Notes: generated by a model from the letters alone, not told the origin. A DNA stretch of 64,000 nucleotides from Tigriopus japonicus (GCA_010645155.1 CM021317.1:14208781-14272780); one strand, 5' to 3'. Numbered from the stretch's first letter, positions 22,085 to 35,484 are shown. Made by a program: numbers and translations.

Positions 22085-22337
22085 CAAGGGTCGGCAACCA
22101 CTTTTGGGTCAAGGCCCAACAAATTTTACTTCGTGGAGTCTGGGGATCACCAAACCGATGCTGGAAGATTCATGGACCCACAATTCAATGATCAACGAGC
22201 TCAGGGCCCACGAGTATGTACTACGAATGGCTCTCAGGCCCACTATTTTGGACTTCCCCCTTAGCTCTTGGCCCCACCCAAAACCACCCTTGGGCCCACT
22301 TATCGGGCGCCCCGGCCCACCGGTTGCCTACCCCTTG
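22085..22337. mobile_element. hAT-like MITE, 253 bp
   Basis: The left end is CAAGGGTCGGCAACCACTTT. The right end read inwards is CAAGGGGTAGGCAACCGGTG. The flanking octamers ATCTAAGT and ATATAATT agree at 6 of 8 positions. CA(R)GGGTCGGCAAC is a common hAT terminal sequence in animals. The interior is rich in GGCCCA and encodes no transposase. Confidence 0.75.
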
Positions 22338-22601
22338 ATATAATTCAACTAAAAATACTTCATACATCTCAAACACATCAGAGCATGGAGTGAGTTTATT
22401 ATCAAAGTTATCTACTAACTCTGATTTAACAGATTGTTACCCTAATTAAACTAGTGACAAGTGACTCCGACTGTTTCAGTAACTTCACTGGGTTGGAAGC
22501 TTTGGTGTGATTTTTTATTAATTATTATTATCTCATTTATTAATGAAATCAAATTTCTTTTAAAAGCGATAAAACCTTGCAAGTCTCGACACCGAGGGTT
22601 C

Positions 22602-23236
22602 TAGCTTAGAAAACCACCCCGCAATGCTAAGTGCAACCTCACGTGAGCGAGGTTGCGTGGTAAAAACAAACGTAGCGAATGTTTTGTGTTTGCAATAAAA
22701 GCATGTGGTTGCTACAGCTTGATTCTCTAAACGGGAATCACGGGGAATCACCAAACTCCAGGCAGTCTTAAGGACGGGCCGGTACGCTCTTGGACCTAGA
22801 AGTCCAAGTTGGCACACGGATTCTCAGTGTCTCGGCATAGATAAATATGCAAAGTGTATGTTGCAACACAGTTTTAGGATTAGGCTTAAGGCCCTGCAGG
22901 GCTAGGCTTTGGGACCATATGTTGTGACCGTTAGCTTAGGCGAGTTTTTGAAAAGTTGATTGATTACTTCTCCTACTTGCTTCTTAAGAGCGCTGAAACC
23001 TATTCTTTTCTTCCGAGACACTGACAATTGCAGAGCCTACCATCACGGTACGCAAGAATTGTCGAAACGATTGTGCAAGACTGCCGAAATAAGTTACTTG
23101 GCTGAGGTGCCATCACTCGAAAGTCATGCAAGACGAAAAACTGCCTCACAGGTAAATTCATGGTACGTTTGTTTTTACCACGTAACCTCAATCACGCGAG
23201 GTTGCACTTAGCATTGCGGGGTGGTTTTCTAAGCTA
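22602..23236. mobile_element. Inverted-repeat element with 14-bp flanking duplication
   Basis: 635 bp. Both ends read inwards as TAGCTTAGAAAACCACCCCG and continue identically for 39 bases, and the arms stay over about 85% identical to roughly 80 bp (including GGTAAAAACAAACGTA). Outside, GACACCGAGGGTTC occurs as a perfect direct repeat (22588-22601 and 23237-23250). A 14-bp duplication is longer than the 2-10 bp usual for eukaryotic cut-and-paste families. The interior has no recognisable transposase. Confidence 0.8.
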
Positions 23237-23250
23237 GACACCGAGGGTTC

Positions 23251-26200
23251 GTCGTCGACTGTCGACATTGGAACCAACAGCTGAACAAGCCGTTTTATTG
23301 GGGGCCAGTAGTGATGTCGTTTGGGTTATTGGGCATTTATTTTGTCTCGGGATGTTACGTTTGCTCGATGAAGCGAGAACTTTCATAGTCCCGTTTTGGG
23401 CCACCCCAGTTTTTCCCCATGAAAATGCTTGCCCAAGCATACAAACCACATCGTATCGAGTTGTCCGGCGTCGACACCGGTTTTTGTCAACCTCTAAGTC
23501 AAACCTAGGTTTCGCTAAAGCCGACAAATCTAAGATAAAAATTGAGGCTGTTCACGGTATGACCGACCAACACTAGCTTTTAATCAAGAGATGAAACAGT
23601 CTTGCCAATATACAAGTCAAAGAGGCTCAAATCAGCCTCGTCACGGCCAAAGATGGAGAAACCGCACCCTCTGCGCTTCTTCCAAAGCAGACCGAGACAT
23701 CCCATTTACCGTTCGTTCACTTTCCTATCAATTGAAATGACGGAATTACTTTGTCGTCGGTTTAGTATGCAATGACGCAGCGACTCGATTGGAAGTGAGC
23801 TTCATCGAAATTGCCTTCTTTTACCGTTTGTGTCACGGTTGCGGCCAATTAGCCCAAATATGAAAGTAGAAGCTTTATTCATTTTCAAACCTCGACCCAC
23901 TTGCGGATTTTCTCTTAGAGGGACTGTTGCGATTCTTTTCCATCGAACACTCACTTCGAGAAATCGATTGAAAAAAGCTGACTATACCTTGAATGGACGA
24001 GACGACGATGGTGTTCATTCAGAGGCTCTTCTAACGGAACTTGGAATCAAGACAATATTTAATCCATTCCGCCGTTATCATTGTGGATGCTCTGCCAAAA
24101 ACGAGCTCTTTCTTCAAGTTTTAACTTCGGACCTGATTTCCGGACTCTTCCTCAAAATCTCCATTTAAGCATCAATCTTATTTTAGAGAAAGGAACATCA
24201 AGATGAACGCGCCATTTGGAATTTGAAGTGTTAAAATGGAAATATGTATGGAAGGAGTCTGTGGAGGATAGATTTGGGTATTTATTGCACTTAGTAAACT
24301 TTAAAAAGAAACATGAACCCTCTGGTATCAGTTGGTGGAAGAATTAAGTTTTCAAGTCGTTTTAAAATGCACCAAGTTTTTCCCGTGTCTTGCTTCATCA
24401 TGAAAAATGCATTTCATATGCTTTTTGAAATTGTTCGAAGTTTTGGATGCATTTTGACCGGTATAGGTTGAGAAGATCGGATGCAAAATATGGAAGAGAA
24501 ACTTGAAGATGTAGCATTTCCGGATGAGTTATATATCCACGGAAATGCACATGCTCAATTTCGACGTAGAGATCAATGGTTCCGACTTCCGGTTTCAGTT
24601 GAAACAAAGGGAAATCTTCTTCGTGATGAAATCGTATTCAAATACAAAGTCCCTGCCGAGAAACATAAATCTTAATAGTCTCCTCTATTCATGCTTCATG
24701 TTTGTTTTGTTGTCTTTTCACTCTTGAAATGAATCTAAGGATTTGAATGGAGTCATTTCAAAGCTTATATGGCTATTTGGAGAAACAATTGGAAATTATG
24801 TCAAGTGTTGGGCATTATTTTGAACTAGCAAGTGTTCAGAAACACGTGTTGCATCGACACTCTCCCCGTTCGAAAACCATAAAGTAGTGAGTGACTCGAC
24901 ACAAACCTTGACCACGAGTTCTGGATCTGATACAGAACGCTCTGAACTATTTCCTCTGGAGTCCACAATTCATTCTCCAACTTGCTTGTGGGATGACCTT
25001 GCCTTTGGCCAAACCTAAAGAGCTAATCTTGTCATGACGAAACTGGTTCTTCTCAGTCGCCACCAAACAGACGCGTTGAATGCACTTCTCGACTCGACCG
25101 ACCGACCACCCCTGACCTGAACTGGTGGATGAAGTTTTGGGTTGAAAACCTGATGATGAAAATGGGCAAAATAGGCCGGGGATACTAGCTATCAACATCA
25201 GATCGTTGTCGTGGAAGTTAATGAATTTTGCGGTTCACTCTTTATTCTCGAAACATGTGGCTCTCGGCTGAAATCCTTGACTCTTTCTCGGCAGGCTAAT
25301 CAGATCAGAAATTTTTGAATAACAATATTGAGCGTGTGGGATTATGAAGACCTTGAATCCGAGAGGGTCTGTGATTGAGGTAGCTCAGGAAGCTCAGATT
25401 CTTGACGACAAGTTTCGGACCTTTTGTCAATAAAGACATTGAAGTCAATTCATCTGATTTTATCTTGTTCACTTCCAGGTAAGACGTTCGTTGCCGAATA
25501 GCTGCCAATGCAGGATATCAATCCATTCCAATACAAATACAGGTTTGCCAAAGAACAGTGGATTGATAGTGCCGTGAGCGAAGGTAGGAAATCATGGCTA
25601 AGCGGGGTTGAAGTTCAGAAAAAAAGTACTCCTTAGAGGAAACCGGCAATTTTCCTCCGAATTATGGCCTACGGCTTGAAACAGGAGGCAGGGATGTCTC
25701 TGATGCAGACACGAAACAATTGCGATTAACCAAAACATTTCCTATCAAATCATATCAAATCTAAAGCACTTCATGAACAGAAGAGCGCCCGATTCGCCTC
25801 GTGCGTCATAAAGAGGAAATAACAACGTTTGGTGAAAGAAGGAAGTCATCAGCTGACAAGCATTTGCTTTCCCAAAAGTCACTACCATTCAAATTAAGAT
25901 TTTGACCTGCTAGTTCAGAAGGTCAATCATTAGTTCACTTTATTAGTCATTTTGTCTTGAAATTGGCTGAACCTACAGATTTAAAAAAGCCCATGCTTTA
26001 ATTTGAAGGGATGCTTGGGCTTGGGCAATTTTTAGCTTGAACCCCTAGGCTTAAAAACAGAACGCACCCTGTGCCTCTTGCCCTTCCATTGAATCATTTC
26101 CCTGCCAATTAAATTGACTCGATTTTCATTGCTCAGCTGAGATAATTGCCTTCAATTCAAGATAACGAATAACACGTGTGATCAAAAAAAGCAAAAGACT

Positions 26201-27688
26201 TTACCTTGCTTCAGGCTTCTATAAACAACAGGGATGAAGCTTGAGAAAATGGTTGGCATGACGCACTGAATAATTTATTCCAATCCATGAGAACCGTTAA
26301 TTGGTCTCAAAGCAATGGTTCAAACCATTTGCTCACCCTTAGGGTACTTTTCAGACAATGCGTAAAAAGTCCCTTCTCTCTTACATTAAAAACTTTATAT
26401 GCAAAATTTGTTCGGATATTCCATTTACTTCCGATGAAATTGCTCTCAAGGAAGTCAGTAGATGGTAAGGCAAGGACATTTGTTAACACAAAAAGAAAAT
26501 CTACCTCTACTACCATCTACTGTTTTTACAAGACAACCAACACTTCTGGTTTGGAAATTGTAATAAAGTTGGACTGTTGTTTTGTTTATGGAATGTGCTT
26601 GTCAACCTTTAAAAGCAGGAGATGAAATCGGAATGGTTTTGGCAAACGCAGTTCCTGGTGTGACCAAACCTTTCCATCATTCATACATGATCATTCGCTT
26701 TTTTCGTTTTATTTCTAGTAAATCTAGAAGTACATATGAAGTTGTTTTTGTCCGTCAGTTTTTCTCCTGTGAGGATCTATGGGGAATATCCTCAATGTGA
26801 ATTGCCATTCCAGGCCTCACCTTGAGAGGAAGCCACCATCTTTTTATGAGGGCTCAAAGGTTTCTGGTCGGAAATGCGAATATATTTATAGCTCAACTTG
26901 TGAGAAAACAGCAACAACTGCATTCTTGCACCAAGTTCATGTGATTGAATTGAGAATTAGTGGCAACTTGATCCCTCTTATTTGTCATCTGAGATTGAAA
27001 AACGTACGACCAATGGGACTAATTATTATGGCTACCCTCATACCCCCAATAAATGAGAGCTCGATGGGGTTTCTTGACGTCAGATTGCAAAGGTTTTTTT
27101 GCCGAGGAATTGCTTAGCCAACGTTCTAAAAAACGTGGTCAGGGTCCTCTTCTTTTAATTTTTAATACCAAATTTGACATCATATGTTGTTGAGGGTTGG
27201 TTATCAAACCAATCTCCAACTTTGAACAAATGTAGGTCAACGTAGAATACCTGGGAGACAATTAGTCTCGGTTCATAAAATTGTACGGCAAAAGGCTATC
27301 CTCATTATAATTACTATGTAATGGCTTCTATGAAGTCTTGACTAAGCAATAAAAGGAAGGGAAAATCAATTTCCAGGATTTCTGCACACCCTCCTGAATA
27401 ATGAAGTACAAATCCTGGTTCCCAAAGCCAATCTCAAGAAGCAGTACAAAACTTCACACCGTTACATTCAACCGCAATAATCGACTTGCATGTTTACTTT
27501 GAAGAATCACTTTGGTGCAAGTTTTCAATCACACTAAGGATCGTTCCGTGAAAAAGATTTGCCATGGATTGATTCCTAAAATCGTCAAAGCTCATTTTTA
27601 AGCTGGTTCTATCAACATTGGTGCTATTCAAGAACAAAAGACTATGAAGAATTGACGAATCGATAGCATGTGTGTCTTGGCTTTTACC
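23251..27688. other. Intergenic, no supported gene
   Basis: The less AT-rich stretch 23251-24170 has open frames on both strands (for example 23268-23576 and 23830-24168, plus) with no recognisable motif. The mutually antisense frames around 24398-24675 are ambiguous. I see no repeats with clear ends. Confidence 0.3.
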
Positions 27689-27964
27689 TTATGGTATTGC
27701 AAACCTACTACAGTGGTTGCGTATGTCTGTACGTACAGAGACGACTACACTTCCTTTAGTAGAATTTTTTAGAGTGGAAATGAATTCGACCATATGTTGT
27801 CCAAAGTAGAGGCAACAACGGTGTTCAACATCAAGAAGAGCACCAACGACATCGGGGAGTTTCTGAAGCCTTCCAGATGCCGTTGCTTCGTTTAACGATG
27901 GGAGGATAAAATGGTCTAAACCAGTCATAACCATCGGATTCGGCAGCAAATTCACTAGTGGCAT
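27689..27964 (-). CDS. Unidentified 91-codon open frame
   Basis: The frame starts at an ATG, has balanced amino-acid composition (for example HFILPSLNEATASGRLQKLP and VVGALLDVEHRCCLYF) and ends in a TAA next to the C-terminal AIP. No family is recognised, and no splice sites or poly(A) signal clearly belong to it. It could be a transposon-derived fragment or a chance frame. Confidence 0.2.
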   Translation of the reverse strand: MPLVNLLPNPMVMTGLDHFILPSLNEATASGRLQKLPDVVGALLDVEHRCCLYFGQHMVEFISTLKNSTKGSVVVSVRTDIRNHCSRFAIP

Positions 27965-30288
27965 ACTAACATCAAATACCTCCTACTTTTGGGAAGGTCA
28001 TTTTCTGTTGATAATGAAAGTAAGGATTTCATACTGATTTGACTACTGCGTGTGACGAAGAATTTTCAAATTAAGAAATTAAAAAAAATCGACGAGTGAA
28101 TACCGAGCATATGGGGACAGCAAAACGAATGATTGATAAAACAATGATTTTGTCCAAAATTTGAATGGAATTTACTGAGTTCCATTGAGTTCCATTGTGG
28201 TGTAGTGACTTTGGCACTGATTAAAAATAAAATAAAAACATCGGTTCAAAAATGTTGTCATTATTGATGCACAATATTTTATATGCAACTCCGAGTGAAC
28301 CTTCTTTTGTTTATCCACTCAAACGGTAGGTAACAAATTTGAAAAAAGGTTGCTTTTGAGCACATTCAAAAGTTGGCAATAAAGTAGATTCCGTTTTTGA
28401 AACAGTTACACAGATAATCCTATTTACGATCTTGAAAGCTTCTTTGCGACAACAGAACTCTTTCTGGAATTTAAAGTCTTGGAGTGAACTGTGCAACATT
28501 TTTTCTTGTCAATAGACACATTCCAGACGGTTTTCCTGGTGATGTCTGGTTCCTTCAAGTATTTTTTTTATTATTTCTCGGAAGATTCAATTTAGGACCA
28601 CAAGCTTTTTTTTGTCTTTCATATTGGACGCAGGATTTCTTTGAACAAAAGAGATGAATTCCATCAAAAAGAAAGACGAGTCAAGTCAATGAAAACTTGG
28701 TCAAGAATAAGAAATTGCGACCAACGCACTTTTTGCCATCTGCATATGTCGAAAAACATAAAGATTCTTGAGTATTGAAGTCGCATTTTTTTTGAAGGAC
28801 ATTTATCATGCGCATAAACTAGGGATGGGCCGAGCCAGGATTTTATAGAATCGGGTCGGGGTCGGTTTGGCGACTTAACGCGTTTTACTTACAAGTGAAT
28901 ATTTATAAAAATGGGATCTATTTTTCCTAAAATATTTGGATTGGAAAAAATGATATTGAGCTTTACCATATTTTTTTTGTTCAATCATCTTTAAAAAGGC
29001 TCGAAACTTTCCCACCTTGCTAATCTGACGAATGGTTTAAACGAGGATCAAAAAGAATGAAGGCAGTTCAAAATTGATCACAGAGCTATTTCAAACTTTG
29101 TAGAACTTTTTGACAATTGTTATTGCATTCCCGGCCATAAGTTCAAAGTACGGTAAAAGTGACAAAAGGTGACGGATGTGACTCCAAATGTCGCTCTTTC
29201 ATGCAGTACACACACTCGAACTCACCACTTTCTTATTTCAAAGGGTAATTCTCATCTGTCATGTATTTTTTTTCATAATAGCCACTGGTTTTTGTGAGTG
29301 CAATTGGAGCTTATTTATAGCTCTTTCTCTTGCACTGAGGACAAATAGATGCATACAAAAATCGTTTTCTTGAAACACACAAATGCCAATCAAGACGAAC
29401 AAACCGGATTGTCCACTCTTCGGTCAAGATCTTGGCGACATCATTAGAACATCTCTTGAGAAAGGAATCTTCCAAACTGTTCATTGCAACAAAACTTTCC
29501 CCTTTTTCATGGAGATACAATCAAGAATGAATGGTCGATCCTTTGAGTAGGTTAAGAATTTAGCACTTTTTACGAATCAATCGAATGGCTCTTACTTTTA
29601 CAACGTGCCAAAAAGGCATCTTTCTACGTGAGAAGGAGAGGAGAGAGAGAGATGTATAATAGAGAAGTCTCACCCTCGTGTTGTTGATTCAGATGATTTG
29701 TGCATCAGTAAATTGTGGATGTTTTCCATTTGAGTGTGATTGAGGGAGATAAAGGCAAGGGAGAGACGGACAAAAGGGAAATTTCAACAGTTTAGATGGC
29801 TTCTTCGAACATGTTGACTTTGGTTATTTGGTGATAAAAGTAATTCAAACAAGAGAAATATTTGATGTTCCCAAGACAATGTTTTTGCGCCAGATGGACC
29901 AGATGGTTCGATACAAAGAAATATTATTACGAAAAAAAACCTTTGTGGAAGATACTCCGAACATGAGCATTTTTCTTTTGGAATAGATATTTCCTTTCAA
30001 TAATGACAAAAACGCGGAAAATTCTGATTCGATAGTTGGAGAGGATCTTTGTAAGTCATTTCCCCTTTTCAAGAATGAAGAAGTATTTGTTGTGTGCAGT
30101 TCTTTGGATGAAATGTTGACAAAATTTGGTCTCCTTTGAAAACACGAAGATATTGACGTTTTAATAACAATGCTGAGATTTTGGTGTCTTATCTAAATAA
30201 TCACTCGACCACTTTTCATTCTGCTCAAATCAGTCTCAATCGCAATTCCTATCGATCGAACCAAGTGGTTAAGACTAGAGCACTATAA
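27965..30288. other. Intergenic, no supported gene
   Basis: CTAGGGATGGGCCGAGCC near 28820 resembles a hAT-type end but has no identified partner. A short GAGAGGAGAGAGAGAGA microsatellite lies near 29636-29652. Nothing else was recognised. Confidence 0.35.
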
Positions 30289-30726
30289 TAACAGAGTACG
30301 GTCATAAAGTGCGCCAACTAGTGGATTTTATGCGGCAACAACTCGCAGTTCCCATGATACACATATTTTTGAAGATTGCAAGGGCCATTCATCAGTTTTG
30401 GACAAACTAAAGGGCCCAAAATGTTGATGGTGGAACTCCAAATAAAACTTAAGCATTTTTCTGATGAATTTTGGCGTAGATCATGCCTGAATTACCTTTT
30501 CAGTAGTCATATTTTCATGCCAATTTGAAAAGGATCTTACCAATAATTTCAACCAAAAACCACCACAAGTCCATTAACAATGCTCAGTCAACATTTGTGG
30601 CACTTTAGTTTGTCCAAAACTGATAAATGACCGTTGCATTCTTCGAAAATATGTGTGTCATGGGAACTGCGAGCTTTTGCCGCATGAAATCCACTAGATG
30701 ACGCACTTTATGACCGTACTCTGTTA
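30289..30726. mobile_element. Palindromic MITE, copy A (438 bp)
   Basis: Arms of about 130 bp face each other: the left begins TAACAGAGTACGGTCATAAA and the right is its reverse complement. Both arms include TGCGGCAA, TCCCATGA and GACAAACTAAAG blocks. If the outermost TA is the target duplication, this fits a Tc1/mariner-type MITE, but that is inferred. No coding capacity. Copy B follows directly. Confidence 0.75.
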
Positions 30727-30739
30727 GTCAAGACTAGAG

Positions 30740-31790
30740 CACTTTAATAAAGAGTACGATCATAATGTGCGCCACTTTATGCGGCAACAGCTCGCACTTC
30801 CCATGATACACCTAAGTTGGAGATAATAAAATTCATACATCAGTTTTGCACAAACTAAAGACCCTCTAATGTTGATTGAGGGACCCTAAATGGATCTCAA
30901 TGTGTTTTCAACTGAATTTTGGCATGGATCATACCTGAAGTTTCTCTTTTTTTTGTCAAGTTTTCCATGTCAATCCATTGAGTTATATTGAACAATATTG
31001 GGAGTGTACCCATAAATATGTGTCACTGCCCATCAGCTGCTGAGCAGACAAAAAGCGCAGGAACATTTGAAATGTTGATCAGATAAATGCAAACCTTGAT
31101 TGTGATTGGTTTTGCTCAAAAGCCTTCTTATGCAGTGTTATATATAAAAGTTCCGGTCATTTGTATTCATAACTAGGACATAAAAACTCTATGTTCATTG
31201 ATATGGCTTTAAAATTTGGGTCACTTTTTTACATTTTTCAATGGCCACTTCTTTGACACAAAGGACGGTTTCACAGAATAATGATGCCTTGGATTTGATT
31301 TGAATATGAAAGACTGTTACTGAAAACATTTTGAATGAAATTTGTTTTGAATAATTGAAGAAGTTTATGCCAATAATTTTGGATTTTTTAGTTATCTGAG
31401 AGCAAAATCAAGAAATGAACCTTTAAGAAGCCGACCCAAAACGACAAAATTGAAGACCTGTCTAATGCAAGTTTGGGCACTCTGACTGTCCGCGCAACAG
31501 CAGTGAGAGTGACATTTTCATAATGGCAAAATATAAGTAGTCTTGCCTCTAATTAGGCTGATTGGGCAGGGTGAACGCTATCCAGCAATTTATGAGCAAT
31601 TTATTTAACAATCTTACAGGGATTGTTTCAACTAATTCAACCAATAAATTGCATGTCCATTGCTAATCCCTAAACAACATTTGAAGCACTTTGGTATGTC
31701 CAAAACTGACGATGCACGTTATCTTCAAATTCATGTGTATCATGGAAAGTGTGAGCTATTGCTAGATGGCGCACTTTATGATCATACTCT
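30740..31790. mobile_element. Palindromic MITE, copy B (about 1.05 kb)
   Basis: Same family as copy A. The left arm is AAGAGTACGATCATAATGTG near 30750, and the right arm ends in GCGCACTTTATGATCATACT near 31789. The middle is longer and partly unrelated to copy A. Both copies are preceded by almost the same flank (AAGACTAGAGCACT near 30271 and 30731), and the flank recurs inverted after copy B (AGTGCACTAGTCAAGACT near 31800), so a larger unit was duplicated. Confidence 0.65.
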
Positions 31791-31859
31791 TTTATGATAG
31801 TGCACTAGTCAAGACTATGTAGAGACCCTAGATAGCGTCTCTAGTCAAGACTGAAGTGG

Positions 31860-32600
31860 ATGGGCCACGACAATAGGTGTAATTCTATTATAAATATAAG
31901 GGAAGGATAATTCATTTCTACAACTTGATGGGGATTATTTGCAGTTATGGTGAATGGCTCAAACAAAGATGCATTTGGTTGGTTATCTTTCCGAAATGTG
32001 CTGGCCAATTGTATTCTAAAATAAACAACGAAAGTAACTTAACAACTGTGGAGTAAAATAAAAAAAACATTCTTAATAAAAAGGTGATTGATTACAAAGT
32101 TGGGCAAATAAAGCTTTTAATGCCATGCTTTTTTTGCCACGCTGTTCATAACAATTGTTTGCCAAAGAAAAGTGGGAGGGAGAGCTTTATGTAACACGGT
32201 TGGAATCCGGGAGAACCAAAGGATTAATCCCATTTGAAATTTTAGTTCCTCTCCTGCTAAAACTAGACAAAATATTCAAAATTTCCCAATCTTCCATACA
32301 TTTTTTTAAATTTTTGCTTGGAAATGCCACGTGCACAATCTGGTTGAGAACTTTTACTTATCGATACCTATTAAAGTTGTATAAAACTAAGGGTGGAGTA
32401 ATTCAAACATAACTGAATTAAAGTATTTGCTATTGACATTTGGATATTTTTATTGTTTGATACATTTTTTCAACAACAGAGAAACTTGAAATTTAGGTCT
32501 CCTCCCGAATTCGAAACTGTTTTGCATACCACTGTCCCTTTTTTGTTTTGGCAAAATCTTTATATTACTATATTATCTAAATTTTCAACGGCGAGGTGAC
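31860..32600. other. Intergenic, nothing recognised
   Basis: An AT-rich stretch between repeat clusters. The 85-codon frame at 32155-32412 (plus) has no identifiable motif. Confidence 0.35.
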
Positions 32601-32633
32601 AAATCAACCGATTCAGGAGGAAAGCAAAAATCG

Positions 32634-33091
32634 GTAATGGTGACGATGTGAGGTCCGATTGGAAGAACAACAAAGCAGCGTTGCCAGATATTTCCAAATC
32701 AATAGTTCAAATCATAAAATGGAAAATGACATGGATAACACTTCTCATTTAAAACATGTTTTACTTTCAAAACAGAAACAAAACATATTTTGCAATTGCC
32801 TTTAAAAGTATTCTTTATGAGCATATTCTTCATTTCCAGATTGATAATTAGAATTTTCAATCTCACATTCATTCATTGGAGAATGATTCTTTCTCTAGAA
32901 CGTCAGAATTGCCTTAAATCATTAATTTTGGTTTCCAATCTTGTTAACTCAAGCGCCAATCATGTGTGTTACACAATTTGTTTCTCTCAAACCAAATCTG
33001 GCCTTTTTCTTGTTCATTGGCATGACTGGTTCGAAAAAATCTGGCAACGCTGGTTCGCTCTTTCGGCCGGACCTCACATTGTCACCATTAC
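32634..33091. mobile_element. Inverted-repeat element flanked by 33-bp direct repeats
   Basis: The inverted arms are about 60 bp: GTAATGGTGACGATGTGAGG on the left, and GTAATGGTGACAATGTGAGG when the right is read inwards. Each arm continues to CAGCGTTGCCAGA, itself a hAT-like end. Just outside, a 33-base sequence starting AAATCAACCGATTCA is directly repeated with one mismatch (32601-32633 and 33096-33128; four extra bases precede the right copy). Whether the long repeat is a target duplication or an older tandem sequence cannot be told from one copy. Confidence 0.7.
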
Positions 33092-33129
33092 CCAAAAATC
33101 AACCGATTCACGAGGAAAGCAAAAATCGA

Positions 33130-35112
33130 TTTGCTTTGGGTTACAAAGATGAACAAGCAATTTGGTCTAAACTTTCAAAGAGCGCAATTACCTCCAAAAT
33201 TACAAAAAACAAACTTTCCATCTCGCCATAACCTCAGAGGTCATAAATTGGTAAATTGGCCCATTTATGGTAATCAAAATCATAAAGTGAGCGTTAAATT
33301 GAGGTGGGCTCCTAAACAATTTTGCAAACTCTCTTTCGAATCTAAATAAGGCCAATTGGACAAAATTGAACAAATCTTGAACGTGACGTTAACCAAAAGC
33401 TAAAAGACAAGCTAAGATATCTCCTGGAAATCCGTGGCATGCACAAAATCCAATTCTTTTTATTTCAAACGCCCACTATGGTCTGTAGTATATAAACTTG
33501 ATTTGTTGGGGGGACATAGTTCAAAATATTCAGCCGATTTGACCACTGAGCCTAACTGAGAAGAGACACATTGAGATAAGATCTCTTTTCACCATAATTG
33601 ACATTCGTCAATCGTATTTTGTCTCTCTATCTCTCGCGAGAACTTGAGGCAACTTTTATTTTTAGTTACACTTTCTTTGAACAAGGTTTGTATAGAACCA
33701 TCTCTGTATTCTCTTCAATGTAAATATATGGATAGGAATGAAGGAAACTTTTTGAGAATCTTTCTTTTCGCTTCACAGTGTCACATCATTGAAATACGAG
33801 ATAATAGAGTGAGCAATTACGCTTCACAGATACCGATTCAGATGTGCAAACTAGCAATGAACTTGGTGCCATCCTCGGCATCGGCAATTTTGACATTTAA
33901 AAGCGCATTAAGAGCAAACGGCAAATCTCTGGGTGAACACTTAAAATTTTGCACATTCTCGAGTACGTCGCGAAACCGTCGCCTGAAGTTGACAAGTAAA
34001 AATGGCACCTTTCAAATGAGTCGACTATCGTTAGCCCTTTGGGCCAAACCTGATATGAATATAATTTTTTCAAAGACTTAATCTAAAACCTCGAATCCTG
34101 ATAATCTGGAAAAGATTTTTAAATTTTGTACAAACTATTATAATTCTACAAGAGAAACTTTCTTTGAAAATTGGGATTTGTTAATCTTACTGACGCAACT
34201 TATGCCTTTCTATCGCTCAACCTACAACAAGTTTTTCAGTAATACTCCCCGAAACGGCCTAATTAGTGAACAAATTGCCCAATTATCTTTGCAAATTGAT
34301 GATTAGAGGATGTTCTCTATTAATTTCATGTAGAACCCATATCAAATGAAAACAAGTACTCAATCATTGATGCAACAAATGCCTAATTGCACTACTTGTT
34401 AACAGTACAATTAAAGTTATCCAAGAAACTGATCACAAACTAGCTTATTGTACTGTTTTACTAACCAAAAGGTTGTCCGCCATCCAAAAGTCTAGAGATC
34501 CATGGCTTAATTACCAATTATATTGCTCAGTTATTTTTGTTAACCAGCTGGTTCTTTTGATTCAATCTTAAATAAGTATGGCCGAAGCACCCAGCAATTC
34601 ATATAACAAATGTTCTTTGCCCAAAATGTCTCATATTTTGGTTTGAATGCGTCTTTGGGACACGAGGTCTGTTCTTTGTCCATCAAGAAAAGTCTTTACC
34701 CAGCCAGCCTGGACAATGATCTTGGCCCATATTGTGTTCGTCATTAGCATCAACAATATCACGTACACCAAGGCATTAGAGGAAGGCCGAAAAGTTGCTC
34801 AACTTTTCCTGTGTTCATGTCAAAATTTTATGACCTTCGTCCTCATCTGGTCACAACATTTTTTGGAGAGGAAACATCTCCTTCAGATCAGAGCAGAGCA
34901 GAGCTCTGTGTAAGTAGAGTGCCGTTTGAGCAATTTAGTCGCATTCTTTAGAAGTCAACCATTAATTAAGGGCAGGGATGAAAATTTCTTCATCATCATT
35001 TTTAATCTTTTACACATTTTATGACAGTAAATCTTGCGAAAAATTGTTTGCCATCCCTCTTTATTCCCGCCCCACTGGCCGAGAGCATAGACATCGTTAT
35101 AGGCCAGGCAGC
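33130..35112. other. Intergenic; one MITE fragment near 34.45 kb
   Basis: At 34455-34506, TACTGTTTTACTAACC and AAAAGTCTAGAGATCCATGG match the right half of the MITE family that is complete at 52989-53146. The 145-codon frame at 33644-34081 (plus) begins at a non-ATG codon and shows no motif. No gene is supported. Confidence 0.35.
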
Positions 35113-35484
35113 CAGGGTTGGTTTAATCCCGTCCTGTCAAAGAATTTAGTACTATTAGAACGTAAATCAAAATCACAATGATTATAAGAACATAAATACC
35201 GGAAAATTCCGATTTATTCCGTCCCCGGGATCCCAGGGTTTTTTTAATCCCAGGATTTTGATTTATGTTCTAATAGTTCTAGTGATTGGAAGCATATGTT
35301 TTGGTGAAATTGAAATTTCAGTACCTGACATTTCTTTCATTTTTTGCCATTTTTACGTTTTAAAGTATTCAAATGTTAGAAAATCCAATTTTTAGTGTAA
35401 AAATCCCGTCTATTTCGTTTTTCGAATTAGTAAATCTCGTCCCGGGATCCTTTTTATCCGGCGATAACCCCTCGACCAACCCTG
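35113..35484. mobile_element. hAT-like MITE, 372 bp
   Basis: Ends: CAGGGTTGGTTTAATCCCG on the left, CAGGGTTGGTCGAGGGGTTA inwards on the right. The flanking octamers CAGGCAGC and CAGCGAGC match at 6 of 8. An internal inverted repeat (CTATTAGAACGTAAATCAAA near 35153 against its complement near 35250) and repeated CCCGGGATCC motifs suggest more folding or a nested copy. No coding capacity. Confidence 0.75.
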
